Source: Bradyrhizobium agreste (lineage in GTDB: Bacteria > Pseudomonadota > Alphaproteobacteria > Rhizobiales > Xanthobacteraceae). From it: a DNA stretch of 64,000 nt. Location of the stretch: the NCBI RefSeq assembly GCF_016031625.1, contig NZ_JACCHP010000007.1:248001-312000 (forward strand), in the 5' to 3' direction. The notes beneath the pieces are model-generated. The model was not told the origin of the DNA. It did not search any database and worked only from the letters and a program-made list of their open reading frames with translations. Position 1 is the stretch's first letter; the number at the start of each line of letters is the position of its first letter. A program made the translations under genes and the position numbers. Shown here one piece after another: positions 33,919 through 41,948 of the stretch.

Positions 33919-34650
33919 ATGACGGATGCTCTGAAGCGGCGCACGGCGCTCGTCACCGGCGGCTCGCGCGGAATTGGCGCAGCTGTCTGTCGCGCGCTGG
34001 CCGAGGCAGGCGCGGCGGTGGCGATCAATTGCCGCGAGAGGATTGGCCAGGCTGAACAACTCGCGGGCGAGATCTGCCAGCAGGGCGGCCGCGCCATCGT
34101 GGTCGCCGCCGATGTCTCGCAGCGCGAAGCCGTGGTCGATATGATCGAGCGCGTCACCGCCGGGCTCGGGCCGATCGACATCCTCGTCAACAATGCCGGC
34201 ATCGCCATCACACGCGGCCTCGACGATCTCACCGAGGAGGATTTCGATCGAACGATCCTGGTCAACCTGAAATCTGCCTTCCTGTGCACGCAGGCGGTGT
34301 TGCCATCGATGCGCGCAAGGAAGTGGGGCCGCATCGTCAACATCTCCTCGGGCGCCGCGCGCGGCGCCGGTTCGATCGGCCCGCATTACAATGCGTCCAA
34401 GGCCGGCATGGAGGGATTGACCCGAGGTTATGCCGCACGCCTGGTGAAGGACGGCATCACCGTCAATGCGGTTGCGCCGTCGCTGATCGAGACCGACATG
34501 ATGAGCGGCCAGCCCGGGCTCGTCAGCCGCATCCCGCTCGGTCGCTTCGGCACGGCCGAGGAGGTGGCGAAAGCGGTGATGCTGCTGGTCGACAACGCCT
34601 ACATGACCGGACAGACGATCGCGCTGAGCGGCGGGATGGCGTTTAATTGA
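33919..34650 (+). CDS. Short-chain dehydrogenase/reductase (FabG-like)
   Basis: 243 residues. Classical SDR: TGGSRGIG (TGxxxGxG cofactor motif, about residues 14-21), NNAG (about 92-95), catalytic Ser in NISSGAA and the YNASK motif (Tyr and Lys about 157-161), then SGGMAFN at the end. It resembles 3-oxoacyl-ACP reductases, but stand-alone copies often reduce other ketones. The start at 33919 is supported by GGGAGG 7 bases upstream. An inverted repeat at 33745 may control it. Confidence 0.9.
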   Translation: MTDALKRRTALVTGGSRGIGAAVCRALAEAGAAVAINCRERIGQAEQLAGEICQQGGRAIVVAADVSQREAVVDMIERVTAGLGPIDILVNNAGIAITRGLDDLTEEDFDRTILVNLKSAFLCTQAVLPSMRARKWGRIVNISSGAARGAGSIGPHYNASKAGMEGLTRGYAARLVKDGITVNAVAPSLIETDMMSGQPGLVSRIPLGRFGTAEEVAKAVMLLVDNAYMTGQTIALSGGMAFN

Positions 34651-34670
34651 GCGCCTAGAAGCCGCGGCGC

Positions 34671-34815
34671 CCTCTTCACCTCTCCCCGCTTGCGGGAAGA
34701 GGTCGGATTGCATCGAAGATGCAATCCGGGTGAGGGGGTACAGGTCCCACCGCGATCTCACGTGCGGATAGAGGCCCCTCACCCCGCCCTCTCCCCGCAA
34801 GAGCGGGGCGAGGGA
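34671..34815. repeat. Palindromic intergenic repeat, about 145 bp
   Basis: Contains nested inverted repeats: ACCTCTCCCCGCTTGCGGG with its complement at the right side around CCCTCTCCCCGCAAG, and GCATCGAAGATGC in the centre. It lies between two convergent units and may act as a bidirectional terminator. Borders are approximate. Confidence 0.75.
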
Positions 34816-34834
34816 GACGAGAGAGCGCGGAAGC

Positions 34835-35446
34835 TCACCACATCGTCGCCGCGGCCCGTTCCGGCCAGGCGCGGTCGTACTCCGCGCCGCCGACCTTGTT
34901 GTCACTCATCTCCGCAAGAATCTGCCCCGGCGTCGGCAGTGTCTTCGGATCGACGCGCTTGTCGGGATTCCAGAGGTCGGAGCGGACGATGGCGCGGGCG
35001 CATTGGAAGTAGATCTCCTCCACGTTCATCACCATGACGCTGCGCGGCGCTTTGCCCTCGACCTTGAACGAGGCCAGCAGCTCCGGATCGACGGAGAGAT
35101 GCGCGCGGCCGTTGGCCCGCACCGCATTGCCGGAGCCCGGGATCAGGAACATCAGCGACACGCGCGGGTCGCGCACGATATTGCGTAAGGAATCGACCCG
35201 GTTGTTGCCGCGGCGGTCGGGCAGCATCAGCGTCTTGGGGTCGTGGATGCGGACGAAGCCGGGCAGATCGCCACGCGGCGAGCAGTCGATGCCCTCGGGC
35301 CCGATGGTGGCGAGCGCGGCGAACGGCGCCTTCTCGATGAAGTTGCGATAGAGCGGGGTGACGTGGTCGGCGACTTTCACGGTCGAGGCGTCATTGGTGG
35401 CGCCGTAGATTGCCTCAAGCTGTTCGACCGTTTCGATCACCGTCAT
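34835..35446 (-). CDS. Pyridoxamine 5'-phosphate oxidase-family FMN protein (MSMEG_1061 type)
   Basis: 203 residues with the PPOX split-barrel: FIEKAPFAALATIGPEGIDCSPRGDLPGFVRI, GNNRVDSLRNIVRDPRVSLMFLIPG, and RSDLWNPDKRV at the C-terminus. These proteins bind FMN, F420 or haem. Its start overlaps the end of phnN by four bases, so it is translationally coupled to the C-P lyase operon. No role for such a protein in phosphonate breakdown is known to me. It could be accidental coupling or a redox step. Confidence 0.85.
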   Translation of the reverse strand: MTVIETVEQLEAIYGATNDASTVKVADHVTPLYRNFIEKAPFAALATIGPEGIDCSPRGDLPGFVRIHDPKTLMLPDRRGNNRVDSLRNIVRDPRVSLMFLIPGSGNAVRANGRAHLSVDPELLASFKVEGKAPRSVMVMNVEEIYFQCARAIVRSDLWNPDKRVDPKTLPTPGQILAEMSDNKVGGAEYDRAWPERAAATMW

Positions 35447-36069
35447 TCCACGCTCTCCCCGTTATTGCCAGCAACTAGTTGCCAACCTTCATTCCTGATC
35501 ACGCGCACGAGCTGGCGGCTGTGATAATCCGCGCTGCCGGCATTGAGGATGTTGACATCGGCCTGCGCCGACACGTCGTCGACGCTGCGCGACAGCCGTT
35601 CGGCGATATCGCCATCGCTTTTCCGCGCGCGCGCGGCAAGCCGCTGCGCCAATACGTCCGGCGGTGCGGTGATCGCCACCACCACGACGTTGGCATAGGC
35701 CCGTCGCAAGGCAGCGATCACGGTGCGTGAGACGTTGACGACGATGGTGCGGCCGGCGCGGATATCGTCGTTGATCTCGAGCGGCAGCGCATAGGAATGC
35801 CCATGCGCGTCCCAGTGTACGGCGAAGTCGCCGTGCTCGCAGGCGCGGCCGAATTCGTCGGGGCTGACCGCGATATTGTCTTCGTCGGCGGACGACGCAC
35901 GCGTCACGATGCGGCGCGGGAAGACGACGTCGGGGTCGTCGCTGCAGGCCGCCTGCGCCAGTCGCAACAGCGTGTCCTTGCCTGCGCCGCTGGGGCCGAC
36001 CACAAGCACGAGCCGGCCGGGGCCGATCGCACCCGTCTCGCCTTCGCCCGTGGTCGCCATCTCGCTCAT
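35443..36069 (-). CDS. phnN: Ribose 1,5-bisphosphate phosphokinase PhnN
   Basis: 208 residues, guanylate-kinase-like. The P-loop is GPSGAGKDT (residues about 25-33), with RRIVTR (about 52-57). PhnN phosphorylates ribose 1,5-bisphosphate to PRPP and so returns the sugar part of C-P lyase products to the pool. It overlaps phnM by four bases (36066-36069) and the PPOX gene by four (35443-35446). The N-terminal ~15 residues before GPGRLVL are not conserved, and Met4 could be the start. Confidence 0.92.
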   Translation of the reverse strand: MSEMATTGEGETGAIGPGRLVLVVGPSGAGKDTLLRLAQAACSDDPDVVFPRRIVTRASSADEDNIAVSPDEFGRACEHGDFAVHWDAHGHSYALPLEINDDIRAGRTIVVNVSRTVIAALRRAYANVVVVAITAPPDVLAQRLAARARKSDGDIAERLSRSVDDVSAQADVNILNAGSADYHSRQLVRVIRNEGWQLVAGNNGESVE

Positions 36070-37214
36070 GCGACGCGGTGTCCTTCGCGCCAGACGCTGC
36101 GGACCACGGGAACATGGCCTGCGACATGGACGCGGATCAGATCGGCGCGCTTGCCGGTCGCGACCTCGCCGCGGTCAGTGAGGCCGACCGCCTCGGCAGG
36201 CGCTTTCGTCACGGTGCGAACCGCGGCCGGAAGGCTGATTGCGGGCACGTGCTCGGGCAATTGCAGCGCGGCCATCAAAAGGCTCGACGGGATGTAATCC
36301 GACGACAGGATGTCGAGCAGGCCTTCACGCGCGAGATCGACCGCAGCGATGTTGCCGGAGTGCGAGCCGCCGCGCACCACGTTCGGTGCGCCCATGAGGA
36401 TGTCGATACCGGCCTGGTGCAGGCCGCGCGCGGCCTCCAGCGTGGTCGGAAATTCCGCGACGGAGACGCGGTCCCGCACCGCGTCCGCGACGTTCTCTTC
36501 GGTGGTGTCGTCGTGGCTCGCCAGCGGAATGTTGTACTGATGCGCCAGCGCCACGATCTCGCGCATGTTCGCCGCAGCATAGAGCCTTTGATATTCGAAG
36601 CGCTTTGCGAACAATTCGTCGAGCTCGGCATCGGTCTTGCCGCCGCCCTTGCCGCGGTAATAGTCGCGCAGCTTGACCTCGTCGCGAAACTGGCGCTGGC
36701 CCGGCGTGTGGTCCATCAGCGACATCAGCTTGACGTCGGGGCGGTCGATCAGCTCCTTGGCCTCCTCAACCACGCTCGGCATCGGGATCTCGCAGCGCAG
36801 ATGCAGGAAATGATCGGCGCGCAGCAGGTTGGCCTCGCGCGCATTGGTGATGGCGGCGGCGAGCACGCCGGCGCGGCCATCGACCTCCTCGGCGCCGTCC
36901 TCGCGCCAGACCCGGAGCGAATCGAACACGGTGGTGATGCCCGAGGTCGCGAGCTGGCCGTCATAGGAGATGACGGCGGCGACCGGATTCCAGAACACCT
37001 TTGGCCGCGGCACGTAATGCGCTTCGAGATGGTCGGTGTGGAGCTCGATCAGGCCGGGCATGATCAGATCGCCGCCGGCATCCTCGGCACCCGCGGGCGC
37101 CCTCCCCTCGCCGATCTCCGCAATGCGTCCGTCGGCCAGCGCGAGCCAGCCCTGCTCGATCACCCGGTCAGCCAGCACGATCCTGGCGTTGGCGATCACG
37201 GATTCCTGCTTCAT
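36066..37214 (-). CDS. phnM: Alpha-D-ribose 1-methylphosphonate 5-triphosphate diphosphatase PhnM (copy 1)
   Basis: 382 residues of the amidohydrolase family. PhnM removes pyrophosphate from the triphosphate product of PhnGHI. It begins with NARIVLADRVI, then the metal motif IELHTDHLEAHYVPRPK (as in E. coli PhnM) and the later [14 protein letters not shown] and ILSSDYIPSSLL motifs. A second paralogue is encoded at 47298. It starts 12 bases after phnL ends and overlaps phnN by four bases. Confidence 0.95.
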   Translation of the reverse strand: MKQESVIANARIVLADRVIEQGWLALADGRIAEIGEGRAPAGAEDAGGDLIMPGLIELHTDHLEAHYVPRPKVFWNPVAAVISYDGQLATSGITTVFDSLRVWREDGAEEVDGRAGVLAAAITNAREANLLRADHFLHLRCEIPMPSVVEEAKELIDRPDVKLMSLMDHTPGQRQFRDEVKLRDYYRGKGGGKTDAELDELFAKRFEYQRLYAAANMREIVALAHQYNIPLASHDDTTEENVADAVRDRVSVAEFPTTLEAARGLHQAGIDILMGAPNVVRGGSHSGNIAAVDLAREGLLDILSSDYIPSSLLMAALQLPEHVPAISLPAAVRTVTKAPAEAVGLTDRGEVATGKRADLIRVHVAGHVPVVRSVWREGHRVA

Positions 37215-37226
37215 TTCCCCATTCCT

Positions 37227-37937
37227 TCAGGCCGCGGCGGCAAAGCTGGTGACGTCGACGATGCGGTCGGCAATCAAATGACGGATTTCGTCGTCATGGA
37301 CAATGGCGACCATGGCGACGCCCTGACGTTTCTTTTCGGCGACCAGCTCGACCACCACGGCGCGATTGACCGCATCGAGCGAGGCGGTCGGCTCGTCCAG
37401 CAGCAGGATCGGCAGGTCCGAGATGAAACCGCGGGCGATGTTCACGCGCTGCTGCTCGCCGCCGGAGAAGGTCGCGGGCGGAAGCTGCCAGAGCCGTTCG
37501 GGGATGTTGAGACGATGCAGCAGCTCGCCGGCGCGCGCCTGGGCGTCGGTCCGGCTCATGCCGTTCACGATCAGCGGCTCCGCGACGACGTCGATGGACG
37601 CAACCCGCGGCACGGCCCGTAAGAACTGGCTGACATAGCCGATGGTGGAACGGCGGATGTTGAGGACCTGACGCGGCTCGGCGGTGGCAAGATCGACCAC
37701 CTGGCCCGGATGGCGGATGCCGATGCGGCCGCTGTCGCAGCGATAATTGCCGAAGATCATCTTCAGGATCGACGACTTGCCGGCGCCCGACGGCCCCGAC
37801 AGCACGACGCACTCGCCTGGATTGACCCGGAAGGTCACGCCGCGCACGACAGGCAGCTCGATGCCGCCCTGCAGGTGCATCGTAAAGGTCTTGCCGGCGT
37901 CAGTGATGTCGATCATGGCGGTCATTGGAAAGCTCAT
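37227..37937 (-). CDS. phnL: C-P lyase ABC-type protein PhnL
   Basis: 236 residues. The ABC ATPase signatures are Walker A GPSGAGKSS, the Q-loop region YVSQFLRAVPR, the signature FSGGEQQRVNIA and Walker B LLLDEPT. In the C-P lyase system PhnL is one of two ATPase-like subunits, and is not a transporter. It starts 10 bases after phnK ends and ends 12 bases before phnM. Confidence 0.94.
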   Translation of the reverse strand: MSFPMTAMIDITDAGKTFTMHLQGGIELPVVRGVTFRVNPGECVVLSGPSGAGKSSILKMIFGNYRCDSGRIGIRHPGQVVDLATAEPRQVLNIRRSTIGYVSQFLRAVPRVASIDVVAEPLIVNGMSRTDAQARAGELLHRLNIPERLWQLPPATFSGGEQQRVNIARGFISDLPILLLDEPTASLDAVNRAVVVELVAEKKRQGVAMVAIVHDDEIRHLIADRIVDVTSFAAAA

Positions 37938-37947
37938 ATCGTAACGT

Positions 37948-38745
37948 TCATGGCGGCAGGATCGAGGAGACGAGCAGCTGGGTATAGGGCTCGCGCGGAT
38001 CGTCGAGCACCTGGTCCGTGAGACCGGTTTCGATGACGCGGCCGCCCTTCATCACCATCACGCGGTGCGACAAGAGGCGCGCCACCGCCAGATCGTGGGT
38101 GACGATGACGACGGCGAGGTTCAGTTCTGCGACGAGGCTGCGCAAGAGGTCGAGCAGGCGCGCCTGCACGGATACGTCAAGTCCGCCGGTCGGCTCGTCC
38201 ATGAACACGAGCCGCGGCTCGGTGACGAGGTTGCGGGCGATCTGGAGGCGCTGGCGCATGCCGCCGGAATAGGTGCGCGGCGCATCATCGATGCGCGCTG
38301 TGTCGATCTCGACCCGGGTGAGCCAATCGGACGCGGTGTCGCGAATGCGGCCGTAGTGATTCCACCCTACCGCCATCAGCCGCTCGCCGACATTGGCGCC
38401 GGCCGAGACCGCCATGCGCAGGCCCTGTGCGGGATCCTGATGCACAAAGCCCCAATCGGTGCGGAACAGGAAACGCCGTTCGGCTTCGCCCAGCGAGGCG
38501 AGATCGCGGGTGACGCCGTCGCGCATCCGGTACGACACTTGGCCCGCGCTCGGTGCAAGCTGACCCGACAGCATTTGCAGCAGCGTCGATTTGCCCGAAC
38601 CGGATTCGCCGACGATCGCCAGCACCTCGCCGGGATACAGCGAGAACGAGACGTCGCGGCAGGCGTTGATGCGGCCGAACGACTTGCTGAGGGATCTTGC
38701 GACCAGCAGCGGCTCGTCGTTCTCGAGCAAATTCTGATCAGCCAT
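37948..38745 (-). CDS. phnK: C-P lyase ABC-type protein PhnK
   Basis: 265 residues. Walker A GESGSGKST (in AIVGESGSGKST), the PhnK-type signature YSGGMRQRLQIARNLVTEPRL and Walker B VFMDEPTGGLD are intact. PhnK binds the PhnGHIJ core complex in E. coli and drives the reaction cycle. It overlaps the end of phnJ by 8 bases, and phnL follows by 10. The start at 38745 is the ATG inside phnJ. Confidence 0.95.
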   Translation of the reverse strand: MADQNLLENDEPLLVARSLSKSFGRINACRDVSFSLYPGEVLAIVGESGSGKSTLLQMLSGQLAPSAGQVSYRMRDGVTRDLASLGEAERRFLFRTDWGFVHQDPAQGLRMAVSAGANVGERLMAVGWNHYGRIRDTASDWLTRVEIDTARIDDAPRTYSGGMRQRLQIARNLVTEPRLVFMDEPTGGLDVSVQARLLDLLRSLVAELNLAVVIVTHDLAVARLLSHRVMVMKGGRVIETGLTDQVLDDPREPYTQLLVSSILPP

Positions 38746-39634
38746 TCGCGGCCTCCTGCGCCTTCTCCTTGTACGGCGCAGCGCTGAGGCTGCCGTGATG
38801 GCCGGCGGCCTGGCGGCCCTCGCAATAATCGGTGTCCGAGCACACGAACATGCGCCCACCCTTGTCGTCGGTGACGATCTCGTCGAGGTACGAATTCTCC
38901 GCCCCGCAGAGCGCGCAGGGCGCGTTGAAGCGGTAGGGCTCGAAGGGGTGATCCTCGAAATCGAGCGACACCACCTGCGTATAGGGCGGGATCGCATAGA
39001 TGCGCTTCTCGCGGCCGGCGCCGAACAATTGCAGGGCGGGGCAATTGTCCATCTTGGGATTGTCGAATTTCGGCGTCGGCGACGGGTCCATCACATAGCG
39101 CGCATTCACCTTGACCGGATAGGCATAGGCGGTGGCGATGTGGCCGAAGCGGGCGATGTCCTCGTAGAGCTTCACATGCATCAGGCCGTATTCGGCGAGC
39201 GCGTGCATGCGCCGCGTCTCGGTCTCGCGCGGCTCAAGGAAGCGCAGGGGTTCTGGGATGGGGACTTGATAGACCAGCACCTGATGGGCGCGCAGCGCCG
39301 TCTCCGGGATGCGGTGGCGGGTCTGGATCACGGTTGCCTCGTCCGTCGCCGTCGTAGTCGCAACGCCAGCGGTCTTGGCGAAGAATTTGCGGATGGAGAT
39401 CGCGTTGGTGGTGTCGTCGGAGCCCTGGTCGATCACCTTCAGCACGTCGGCGGGACCGAGGATCGCAGCCGTGACCTGCACGCCGCCGGTGCCCCAGCCA
39501 TAGGGCATCGGCATCTCGCGGCTTGCGAACGGCACCTGATAGCCGGGGATGGCGATCGCTTTCAGGATCGCGCGGCGAATCATCCGCTTGGTCTGCTCGT
39601 CGAGATAGGCGAAGTTGTAGGCGGGCGCGTTCAT
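38738..39634 (-). CDS. phnJ: Carbon-phosphorus lyase core protein PhnJ (radical SAM)
   Basis: 298 residues. PhnJ is the radical-SAM subunit that breaks the C-P bond of ribose 1-phosphonate 5-phosphate. The four Cys of the iron-sulfur region have the spacing C240-x2-C243-x21-C265-x5-C271, one residue off from E. coli numbering. The glycyl-radical region AIPGYQVPF near residue 31 is also conserved, with Gly31. It overlaps phnI by four bases and phnK by eight, consistent with co-translation of the complex. Confidence 0.97.
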   Translation of the reverse strand: MNAPAYNFAYLDEQTKRMIRRAILKAIAIPGYQVPFASREMPMPYGWGTGGVQVTAAILGPADVLKVIDQGSDDTTNAISIRKFFAKTAGVATTTATDEATVIQTRHRIPETALRAHQVLVYQVPIPEPLRFLEPRETETRRMHALAEYGLMHVKLYEDIARFGHIATAYAYPVKVNARYVMDPSPTPKFDNPKMDNCPALQLFGAGREKRIYAIPPYTQVVSLDFEDHPFEPYRFNAPCALCGAENSYLDEIVTDDKGGRMFVCSDTDYCEGRQAAGHHGSLSAAPYKEKAQEAANG

Positions 39635-40746
39635 TCCGCGGCCTCCTTCATGGCTTCGGGCGTGTTGGCATCGGCGAACGCTTTAGAAAACTCCTGGCGC
39701 AGCTTGCGCAGGAGGCCGAGCTCGGACTGGAAATCGACATAGTGCGGCAGCTTCAGGTGCTCGACGAAGCCGGTCGCCTGCACGTTGTCGGAATGCGACA
39801 TCACGAACTCTTCGTCCTGCGCCGGGGCCAGTGCCTCCTCGCCGAGCTCACGGGCGCGCAAGGCGCGGTCGACCAGCGCCATCGACATGGTCTTGCGCTC
39901 GCTCTGGCCGAAGGCGAGACCATAGCCGCGGGTGAAGCAGGGCGCTTCGGTCGCGGAGCCCTTGAACTGGTTGACCATCTGGCACTCGGTGAGCTCGATC
40001 GCGCCGAGCGGCACGGCGAAGCCGACGTCTTCCGCGACGAAGTCGACCTCGACCTCGCCGAAGCGGATCTCTCCGACAAAGGGATGGTTGCGGCCGTAGC
40101 CGCGCTGGGTGGAATAGCCCATCGCGAGCAGAAAGCCTTCGTCACCGCGCGCAAGGTTTTGCAGGCGCAAATCGCGATCCGCGGGGAAATTCAGCGGCTC
40201 GCGGGTGAGATCGCCGACGCTGGCGCCGTCCTCGGCCTCCGGCGATGATTCGATCAGCCCGTCGCGGCCGAGAATGTCCGTCACGCGCGGCGTCGGTGCG
40301 ATGGAGGCCTCGGCCATCGCCGGAGCCTCCGGCACAAAACCTTCCGCGAGCGAGGGATCGAGCAGGCGGTGCGTGTAGTCGAACGTCGGACCCAAGGTCT
40401 GGCCGCCGGGAATGTCCTTGAAGGTCGCCGACACCCGCCGCTGCACCCGCATCGCGCCGGTGTCGACGGGCTCGCTGGCGCCGAAACGCGGCAGCGTGGC
40501 GCGGAAGGCCCGAACCAGGAAGATCGCCTCGATCAAATCGCCGCGCGCCTGCTTGATCGCGAGCGCTGCGAGCTCGCGGTCATAGAGCGAGCCTTCGCTC
40601 ATGACGCGATCGACGGCAAGGCCGAGCTGCTCCGAGATCTGGTCGAGGCCGATTTCCGCAACGCTCTGGTCGCCGCGCCGCTTGTGTGCGAGCAGGCGAT
40701 GGGCGTTCTCGATGGCGCGTTCGCCGCCTTTGACTGCGACATACAT
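39631..40746 (-). CDS. phnI: C-P lyase complex subunit PhnI
   Basis: 371 residues. PhnI has nucleosidase activity in vitro and with PhnG, PhnH and PhnL forms the step attaching the phosphonate to ribose triphosphate. The sequence begins MYVAVKGGERAIENAHRLLAHKRRG and contains FPADRDLRLQNLARGDEGFLLAMGYSTQRGYGRNHPF, matching the family. It starts 4 bases after phnH and overlaps phnJ by four. Confidence 0.95.
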   Translation of the reverse strand: MYVAVKGGERAIENAHRLLAHKRRGDQSVAEIGLDQISEQLGLAVDRVMSEGSLYDRELAALAIKQARGDLIEAIFLVRAFRATLPRFGASEPVDTGAMRVQRRVSATFKDIPGGQTLGPTFDYTHRLLDPSLAEGFVPEAPAMAEASIAPTPRVTDILGRDGLIESSPEAEDGASVGDLTREPLNFPADRDLRLQNLARGDEGFLLAMGYSTQRGYGRNHPFVGEIRFGEVEVDFVAEDVGFAVPLGAIELTECQMVNQFKGSATEAPCFTRGYGLAFGQSERKTMSMALVDRALRARELGEEALAPAQDEEFVMSHSDNVQATGFVEHLKLPHYVDFQSELGLLRKLRQEFSKAFADANTPEAMKEAAE

Positions 40747-40750
40747 GGTT

Positions 40751-41359
40751 TCAGCTTCCCTTGCTCACGACACGCGTGGTGCGGGGGATCGCGACCACGG
40801 CGTCATCGGCGACCAGCACCACGTCGATGCCGCGCGGAAACAGCGCCTCGTTCATACGCAGGCGCTCGAACAGGTCGAAAGGCTTGATCGACGCCTGCAG
40901 CGTGGCGATCCCATCGATGCCGGGGCCGCGCAGCTCGAAGCTGCGCCCGGAGGAGAGGCTGTCGACCTGGATGATCACGGTCGTGGAGCGGTCCGGATAC
41001 TCGCTGGTACCGAGTGCGAAGGACTCGAGCGAAGGCAAGGCGCCACCGTCACTGACGAGCGCGAACGAAGCGATCGACGAATCCTGCACGACCGGCGCGC
41101 CGGTGTGGAACTTCAGCCACTTCGTCACGTCCGAGCTCTCCGCCATCCGCGCATCGAGCCAGAGCGGCGTGTCGTGGTCGAACAGCGTCAGCGCGATCGC
41201 GGCGGTGCCGCGCATCATCGTATCAGGCGCGCCCGCCATCGGCACGATGCGCTGGACCGAGCCCGGCCGCGCCATGGCGTCCATGACCGAACGAAAGGTC
41301 GATTGCGCCGATAGCACCTTGTCGGCGAAACCCGGCGGCAGTTCCGCAATCGTGGTCAT
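40751..41359 (-). CDS. phnH: C-P lyase complex subunit PhnH
   Basis: 202 residues from ATG 41359 (an upstream ATG at 41398 would only add vector-like extra residues overlapping phnG). It has GFADKVLSAQSTFRSVMDAMARPG at the N-terminus and the C-terminal PRGIDVVLVADDAVVAIPRTTRV, as in PhnH. PhnH dimerises in the PhnGHIJ complex. phnG ends 4 bases upstream, phnI starts 4 bases downstream. Confidence 0.95.
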   Translation of the reverse strand: MTTIAELPPGFADKVLSAQSTFRSVMDAMARPGSVQRIVPMAGAPDTMMRGTAAIALTLFDHDTPLWLDARMAESSDVTKWLKFHTGAPVVQDSSIASFALVSDGGALPSLESFALGTSEYPDRSTTVIIQVDSLSSGRSFELRGPGIDGIATLQASIKPFDLFERLRMNEALFPRGIDVVLVADDAVVAIPRTTRVVSKGS

Positions 41360-41363
41360 GATC

Positions 41364-41828
41364 TCACCCCTCACCGCGCACCATGGTGTAGAAATCAACC
41401 TTCGTCGCGGCGGCCGCTTCCGCCGCCTGCTTGCGGCGAATCATAAGCTGCTCGCGCAACGGCGCGATAACGTCGCGCTCCACCGCGCCGCCGAAATCGC
41501 GGGACTGCACCAGCGCATCGCACAGCGCGATCAGCCGCGCCTTCTCACTGTTGCGCCCGAGCGTGTAGCCGAACCCGACCTCGCCGCTCGCAAGCCGCAC
41601 CGCGGCGCGCGACACCGTGGCTTCACCTAGGTTGAACGGCGCGCCGTCGCCGCCGACCCGGCCTCGCAGCATGACGAGACCGTTCTCCGGCGCGCGCAGA
41701 TCCTGATGGTCCGGGAGAGACAAGTTGCGGAGGCGAGCGGCGATCTCGCCCGCCTCCGCGTGCGCCAGCACCGCCATGGCGGCCTTGCGCTGGGCTTGCT
41801 GGTTGCTGTGCTGGGTCACCTGGTCCAC
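41364..41828 (-). CDS. phnG: C-P lyase complex subunit PhnG
   Basis: 154 residues and the first gene of the leftward C-P lyase operon. Family features are QRKAAMAVLAHAEAGEIAARLRN, the GLVMLRGRVGGDGAPFNLGEATVSRAAVRLASGEVGFGYTLGR segment and the C-terminal ATKVDFYTMVRGEG, where Cys or Thr/Lys patterns occur in PhnG. Upstream (41857-41926) lie a 12-bp-arm palindrome and three Pho-box-like repeats, so it is probably under PhnF and PhoB control. Confidence 0.94.
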   Translation of the reverse strand: MDQVTQHSNQQAQRKAAMAVLAHAEAGEIAARLRNLSLPDHQDLRAPENGLVMLRGRVGGDGAPFNLGEATVSRAAVRLASGEVGFGYTLGRNSEKARLIALCDALVQSRDFGGAVERDVIAPLREQLMIRRKQAAEAAAATKVDFYTMVRGEG

Positions 41829-41856
41829 CGAGTTCTTCTACAGGAGTTGCCGCATC

Positions 41857-41884
41857 GAAGTTGTCTATGATAATAGACAACTTC
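41857..41884. promoter_or_regulatory. Palindromic operator, probable PhnF site
   Basis: Arms GAAGTTGTCTAT and ATAGACAACTTC (12 bp, perfect) around the 4-base centre GATA. It lies between phnG and phnF. HutC/GntR-type regulators such as PhnF bind inverted repeats with a GTCTA/TAGAC core like this one. It overlaps a candidate promoter for phnF (TTGCCG 41847-41852, GATAAT 41869-41874) and the candidate start region of phnG transcription. Confidence 0.75.
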
Positions 41885-41897
41885 ATAAGGACGCGCC

Positions 41898-41926
41898 ATG
41901 ACTGTTTCGTGACAATGCTGTGATTT
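41898..41926 (-). promoter_or_regulatory. Pho box (three direct repeats) for the phnG operon
   Basis: On the minus strand 7-base units AAATCAC, TTGTCAC and CAGTCAT are spaced at 11-base intervals. The E. coli Pho box consists of such repeats of CTGTCA(T/C). Ten bases downstream is TATGAA, a plausible -10 element (41882-41887), overlapping the PhnF palindrome. Match of unit one is weak; units two and three are good. Confidence 0.6.
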
Positions 41927-41948
41927 CTGGAGTAGGTTTCGCAACGAC

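Noticed and set aside
33762..34055. A 97-codon frame with a signal-peptide-like start (MKWLSIFAAAACAHFSAC)
   Set aside because: It resembles a lipoprotein start by chance, but it runs in another frame into the SDR gene and then loses any pattern. No ribosome site is seen.
34671..34815. Possible CRISPR because of repeated short units
   Set aside because: The units are inverted rather than direct, with no regular spacers or cas genes.
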